14,700 nucleotides of DNA from Bifidobacterium breve (GTDB lineage Bacteria; Actinomycetota; Acidimicrobiia; Acidimicrobiales; Ilumatobacteraceae), in the NCBI GenBank assembly GCA_943325425.2, contig CALPPJ020000008.1, positions 1 through 14,700 of the forward strand, written 5' to 3'. The translations under genes were made by a program, and so were the position numbers. Below, in pieces: positions 13,343-14,700 of this stretch. The notes under the pieces are model-generated. The model saw only the letters and a list, made by a program, of their open reading frames with translations. It made no database searches and was not told the DNA's origin. Position 1 is the first letter of the stretch. Every line of letters begins with the position of its first letter.

Positions 13343-13786
13343 ATGGCCGTTTTGAAAATTCGTCACTGGATCGCCTGCAGTCCTCAAGATGTGTGGGATG
13401 CCTACACGACTCCTGAAAAGTTTTGTCAGTTCTTCGCCCCCGAGGGTTTATCAATACCTATTGAGTCGGTCGTGCTTGACGTTCGCGTTGGTGGGCGTTT
13501 CGAATGTGACATGGTTTTTGATGAAACCGGAGCGGTGAATGAAAACAAAGGAATTTTGACGGCCGTTGAAGAACCCCATTTATTGGTGGGTGAAGAACCG
13601 AGTATTGGTTTCAAATCCATTCAGCGGTTCTTGCCCGATTCGGGCGGCACGTTGATCTCCATCGATCAAGAGGGTCTTCCTGCCGAACTGGCCACGAACC
13701 CCGAAGTCCATGAGGCTTTCCGATCGAGTTATCGCAAACTAGGTCGACTTTTGGGGGTTGAAACCGAGAATCGACCCTGTGAATAA
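13343..13786 (+). CDS. SRPBCC (AHSA1/START-like) domain protein
   Basis: The 147-residue product is a single SRPBCC-fold domain of the AHSA1-like type: 'IRHWIACSPQDVWDAYTTPEKFCQFFAPEG', 'LDVRVGGRFECDMVFDETG', 'NENKGILTAVEEPHLLVGEE', and a long C-terminal helix 'VHEAFRSSYRKLGRLLG'. The fold forms a hydrophobic pocket for a lipophilic ligand, and members act as ligand carriers, cyclases/aromatases or Hsp90 co-chaperones; nothing here decides among these. It is 8 nt downstream of the LLM gene, so co-transcription is likely. The ATG at 13343 is preceded by a weak purine-rich GCGAGAAA. Confidence 0.85.
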   Translation: MAVLKIRHWIACSPQDVWDAYTTPEKFCQFFAPEGLSIPIESVVLDVRVGGRFECDMVFDETGAVNENKGILTAVEEPHLLVGEEPSIGFKSIQRFLPDSGGTLISIDQEGLPAELATNPEVHEAFRSSYRKLGRLLGVETENRPCE

Positions 13787-13802
13787 GGTCAGTGCGGGAC
13801 CT
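13786..13802 (+). terminator. Weak hairpin after the SRPBCC gene
   Basis: AGGTC and GACCT form a 5-bp stem with a 7-nt loop (AGTGCGG) directly after the SRPBCC stop, followed by a mixed pyrimidine stretch (AATTCTCT) rather than a clean U-tract. It is too short to be a convincing intrinsic terminator but is the best candidate in this gap. Confidence 0.2.
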
Positions 13803-13818
13803 AATTCTCTAATGTGAG

Positions 13819-13848
13819 TTGGTAATTTCTCTCTACTCTTGCGATGAT
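13819..13848 (+). promoter_or_regulatory. Candidate promoter for the BVMO gene
   Basis: TTGGTA (13819-13824) and GATGAT (13843-13848) are separated by 18 nt and each match the sigma-70-like consensus at four of six positions. This would place a transcript start near 13855 and leave a leader of about 30 nt with GGGGA 9 nt before the ATG at 13884. The call is visual only. Confidence 0.27.
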
Positions 13849-13883
13849 AGATATGCACTCAATCGAGACGGGGAATGCCAGCT

Positions 13884-14700
13884 ATGGGGAATAACAACGA
13901 CAAGAAACTTTCGTTGGAAGAGGCTCGCGAGAAGTATCGCATTGAACGCGAAAAGCGTCTTCGCGCCGACGGCATCCGCCAGTACAAAGAACTCAAGGGT
14001 GACTACGAAGAGTTTGATCGTGACCCTTACGTCGAGCCCGGCTTTACTCGTGATGCGGTGATTGAAGATGTTGATGTCGTCATCGTTGGTGGTGGCTTCG
14101 GAGGAATGATTGAAGCGGCCAATTTGACGAAGGCCGGAATTACCAATTTCCGCATCATTGAAAAAGCCGGCGACTTTGGCGGCACGTGGTATTGGAATCG
14201 TTATCCCAATGCTGCTTGTGACGTTGAGTCGTATGTGTATTTGCCGCTGCTCGAAGATACGGGTTACATGCCCACCGAAAAGTACGCGAAGGCGCCTGAA
14301 ATTTTCGCTTATTGCCAATTGCTTGGTCGCACTTTTGATTTATATCGCGGCGCACTCTTCCAGACTGAAGTTGAGGACATGCGCTGGGATGAATCACGGA
14401 AGCGTTGGAATGTCATGACCTCGCGTAGTGACGTTCTCTCGGCCAAGTTCATCGTGATTGCCGGTGGAGTTCTTCATAAGGCCAAGTTGCCTGGAATTCC
14501 AGGTATCGAAACCTACGCAGGTCGTGCCTTCCACACCAGTCGCTGGGATTACAGCTACACCGGTGGAAGTTCTCAAACTTTGATGGAGAAGTTGGGTGAT
14601 AAGCGAGTAGGCATTATCGGTACTGGTGCAACGGCAGTTCAGGTTGTTCCAAAACTGGCTGAAGCCGCGAAAGAACTTTTCGTCTTCCAGCGCACCGCTG
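13884..14700 (+). CDS. Flavin-containing monooxygenase, Baeyer-Villiger type (3' truncated by window)
   Basis: The first 272 codons are present; the gene runs off the right edge. After a charged helical N-terminal extension (about 1-60, 'EEAREKYRIEREKRLRADG') comes the FAD Rossmann motif GGGFGG (69-74), the 'FGGTWYWNRYPNAACDVES' block typical of BVMOs, the fingerprint Y-A-G-R-A-F-H-T-S-R-W-D (211-222; consensus FxGxxxHxxxW[P/D], with Tyr for the leading Phe), and the NADPH Rossmann motif GTGATA (246-251). The enzyme should use FAD, NADPH and O2 to insert oxygen into a ketone; the substrate is unknown. ATG 13884 is chosen for its GGGGA Shine-Dalgarno at 9-nt spacing; an in-frame ATG at 13875 would add three residues. 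It is 97 nt downstream of the SRPBCC gene. Confidence 0.93.
   Translation, partial: MGNNNDKKLSLEEAREKYRIEREKRLRADGIRQYKELKGDYEEFDRDPYVEPGFTRDAVIEDVDVVIVGGGFGGMIEAANLTKAGITNFRIIEKAGDFGGTWYWNRYPNAACDVESYVYLPLLEDTGYMPTEKYAKAPEIFAYCQLLGRTFDLYRGALFQTEVEDMRWDESRKRWNVMTSRSDVLSAKFIVIAGGVLHKAKLPGIPGIETYAGRAFHTSRWDYSYTGGSSQTLMEKLGDKRVGIIGTGATAVQVVPKLAEAAKELFVFQRTA

Overview
The window looks like chromosomal DNA of a free-living actinobacterium, most likely a moderate-GC member of the Acidimicrobiia (Ilumatobacter-like or freshwater acIV-like). This is inferred from gene content: a HemQ-type coproheme decarboxylase, a PAC2 protein, an SCO6745-family regulator-like protein, an LLM-class (F420-type) oxidoreductase, a DUF4188 protein, a three-domain GlnD and an LPXTG-anchored wall protein. 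No 16S rRNA or other phylogenetic marker is present, so the placement is tentative. Coding density is very high. I see no rRNA, tRNA, CRISPR, insertion sequence or phage signature.

Layout, left to right. (a) 1-1088, plus strand: the 3' end of a sortase-anchored surface protein, then hemQ. (b) 1085-3088, minus strand: a coiled-coil/PH-like protein of unknown role, then a lipoprotein substrate-binding protein that converges on hemQ with overlapping stop codons. (c) 3276-6795, plus strand: an unrecognised small protein, glnD (nitrogen signalling) and a Nudix hydrolase. (d) 6797-11234, minus strand. In transcription order this holds an SCO6745-family protein, an amidohydrolase/deaminase, a thioredoxin-fold protein with an in-frame UGA, and a PAC2-family protein with a very acidic tail. 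(e) 11274-14700, plus strand: a GNAT acetyltransferase, a DUF4188 protein, an LLM-class oxidoreductase, an SRPBCC protein and the first 272 codons of a Baeyer-Villiger-type flavin monooxygenase.

The most notable element is the gene at 7847-8929 (minus). A naive reading splits it into two proteins at a TGA. The TGA lies exactly at the redox-active cysteine position of a TlpA/ResA-like fold (W-S-S-Y-[TGA]-G-C-R). Thirteen nucleotides after it comes a perfect 7-bp hairpin with a 5-nt loop CGGGT, the geometry expected of a bacterial SECIS element. I therefore annotate one 360-residue selenoprotein (Sec116) with a C-terminal TPR-like segment. The selenocysteine machinery is not in this window, so this remains a strong inference.

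A second recurrent signal is a TANNNT hexamer placed 6-8 nt before the start codon of at least six genes that lack a clear Shine-Dalgarno sequence. This suggests widespread leaderless transcription. The LLM oxidoreductase, by contrast, has a perfect AGGAGG.
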